Shown here piece after piece: positions 63,014-64,000 of a stretch of 64,000 nt of DNA. The notes under the pieces are model-generated. The model was not told where the DNA came from. It worked only from the letters and a program-made list of their open reading frames with translations, and searched no databases. Location of the stretch: NCBI RefSeq assembly GCF_900107815.1, contig NZ_FNRK01000005.1:78699-142698 (forward strand). Direction: 5' to 3'. A program made the translations under genes and the position numbers. Origin of the DNA: Eubacterium aggregans. GTDB taxonomy: Bacteria > Bacillota > Clostridia > Eubacteriales > Eubacteriaceae. Position 1 is the stretch's first letter. Each line of letters starts with the position of its first letter.

Positions 63014-63829
63014 TTATTGTTTTTTCACCGGATAACAGACCTCCGTAACATATTCTTCGGGGTTCTGTGTTTCGTGGGGGCTGACATGGTAGATATTAAA
63101 GGCCGGGCCATCATAGGTATAGCCATTGGCCTCTACCCAAGCCGCCACTGCAGTATTGACATCATTAATCAAATCATAGGGCCCCTTATAGGTTGCACTG
63201 GCAAAGGTGACCGCCGGCATTTTCTTAAAGCGCACATTGTCGGTATCGGGATACGCACCCCGCACCGTCTTTTGGGCCTCCACATCGACATCCGATTCCT
63301 TATACTCTCCATCATAAAAGATAACGCTGCAATAGCAGGGATCTCCGGGAATTAAATTCATCCCGGCAGTTTCCTTCATCATCATCTCCCACAGTATTCC
63401 CTCTTGGTCGTAACTGGGAATAATCCGATGCACACTGGCGACCTGACGCTCGGGCAGGGTTTTAATACTGACATCATAGTCCATTTTTTCGTCCTTTCTC
63501 AGCCTTTCAATGGCTGTATCCAGGAGTCGCAAACGCTTGTCTGTTTCTTCTTGCAGTACGGACAGCTCCGCCCGCTTAATGTGCAGACATTTTTCAAGCT
63601 GGGAGCGGTTTTCGTAGCAGTCCAATATCTCGTGGATTGCCGCTAATCCGAATCCCATATCCCGAAGTGCCACGATACGCCCAATGATGGGAAGCTGATC
63701 CTCACTGTAATACCGATATCCCGTAAAGGTATCGGTGGTCGCAGGCTTTAGCAGTCCATTATCATCGTAGTAGCGCAGCATCCGAATGCTGACCCTGGAT
63801 AGTTTTGAAAAATCACCAATTTTTAACAT
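63014..63829 (-). CDS. MerR family regulator with GyrI-like effector domain
   Basis: 271 residues. N-terminal MerR domain: MLKIGDFSKLSRVSIRMLRYYDD, TFTGYRYYSEDQLPIIGRI and LAAIHEILDCYENRSQLEKC, followed by a coiled coil. Residues ~125-271 are a GyrI-like/effector-binding domain (KTLPERQVASVHRIIPSYDQ, VTFASATYKGPYDLIND). Such proteins (BmrR/BltR-like) bind hydrophobic cations or drugs. The start is at MLKIGDF with GGAGG six bases upstream. The promoter ahead has the 19-bp spacer typical of MerR control. Confidence 0.93.
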   Translation of the reverse strand: MLKIGDFSKLSRVSIRMLRYYDDNGLLKPATTDTFTGYRYYSEDQLPIIGRIVALRDMGFGLAAIHEILDCYENRSQLEKCLHIKRAELSVLQEETDKRLRLLDTAIERLRKDEKMDYDVSIKTLPERQVASVHRIIPSYDQEGILWEMMMKETAGMNLIPGDPCYCSVIFYDGEYKESDVDVEAQKTVRGAYPDTDNVRFKKMPAVTFASATYKGPYDLINDVNTAVAAWVEANGYTYDGPAFNIYHVSPHETQNPEEYVTEVCYPVKKQ

Positions 63830-63868
63830 TCGATTCCTCCACACGTGTGTTTTGTTGAGCTCACCATT

Positions 63869-63899
63869 ATCATAATGCCTCACACCATGTCAGAGTCAA
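63869..63899 (-). promoter_or_regulatory. MerR-type promoter of the merR-like gene
   Basis: Reverse strand TTGACT, 19 bases, TATGAT. The long spacer holds an imperfect dyad CTGACA-TGG-TGTGAG, where MerR proteins bind and untwist the promoter. It starts about 40 bp before the start codon, so autoactivation is likely. Confidence 0.65.
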
Positions 63900-64000
63900 C
63901 GGGTTATTATAATGGTGCGCTTGTCAAGACAAAAATCCGAAGGATTTATAATGAATAATAGGCAGGTGTGTTAGTAAGGTGTGGGAAGGCAAACAAATGA

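Overview
The window looks like a chromosomal piece of an anaerobic, acetogen-type Firmicute, most likely close to Eubacterium limosum or Acetobacterium (Eubacteriaceae). This rests on three things: a corrinoid-dependent methyl-transfer locus with a non-pyrrolysine MttB-family methyltransferase, corrinoid proteins, a methyltetrahydrofolate methyltransferase and a RACo-type activator; Gram-positive features (class C sortase pilus, lantibiotic-protection-type ABC transporter, PerR box); and strong Shine-Dalgarno sites throughout. The species assignment is inference. No rRNA, tRNA, CRISPR array or complete insertion sequence was seen.

Layout. 1-14.3 kb is a one-carbon/methylamine region: the tail of a sigma54 activator, a reverse-strand operon with a sigma54 promoter (MetH-activation-like protein, degraded VWA protein, DUF1638 protein), a second DUF1638 gene, RACo, a second sigma54 activator, and a divergent MttB-family gene with a near-perfect -24/-12 promoter. 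Then come an MFS and a BCCT transporter, two corrinoid proteins and a methyltransferase. Together these could import a quaternary amine, move its methyl group to cobalamin and then to tetrahydrofolate, and reactivate oxidised cobalamin. 14.3-22.5 kb is a complete kdpFABCDE potassium operon, but kdpB has an in-frame TAG at codon 31. 22.5-36 kb carries housekeeping and stress genes: HD protein, HflX, YigZ, rhodanese-TtcA, TetR/MFS, purine permease, AhpC with a domain-permuted reductase, a SUV3-like helicase and a CcdA-TlpA fusion.

37-45 kb is an amino-sugar regulon: nanE-nanA-SSS transporter-yhcH-nanK on one strand and nagB-nagA on the other, with an RpiR regulator between. Both transcription units carry the same operator about 58 bp upstream of the predicted start. 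45-50 kb has a three-gene ABC transporter facing a two-component system, plus a PHP-domain protein that has lost metal ligands. 50.5-53.6 kb is an AT-richer GntR-DeoC-FGGY kinase cassette. 53.6-55.7 kb has a hydrolase and a frameshifted GGDEF-EAL gene. 56-63 kb is a three-gene sortase-assembled pilus locus, followed by an autoregulated-looking MerR/GyrI-like gene.

Four loci carry lesions: the VWA remnant, the kdpB amber codon, an ochre at codon 3 of a membrane-protein gene, and a one-base frameshift in the EAL gene. Recent decay, sequence error, and UAG decoding (for kdpB only) are all open. The most interesting items are the kdpB amber codon, the corrinoid protein with Cys in place of the DxHxxG aspartate, the second sigma54 operon that may encode an alternative corrinoid-activation module, the HflX with an N-terminal JAMM signature, and the matched nan/nag operators.
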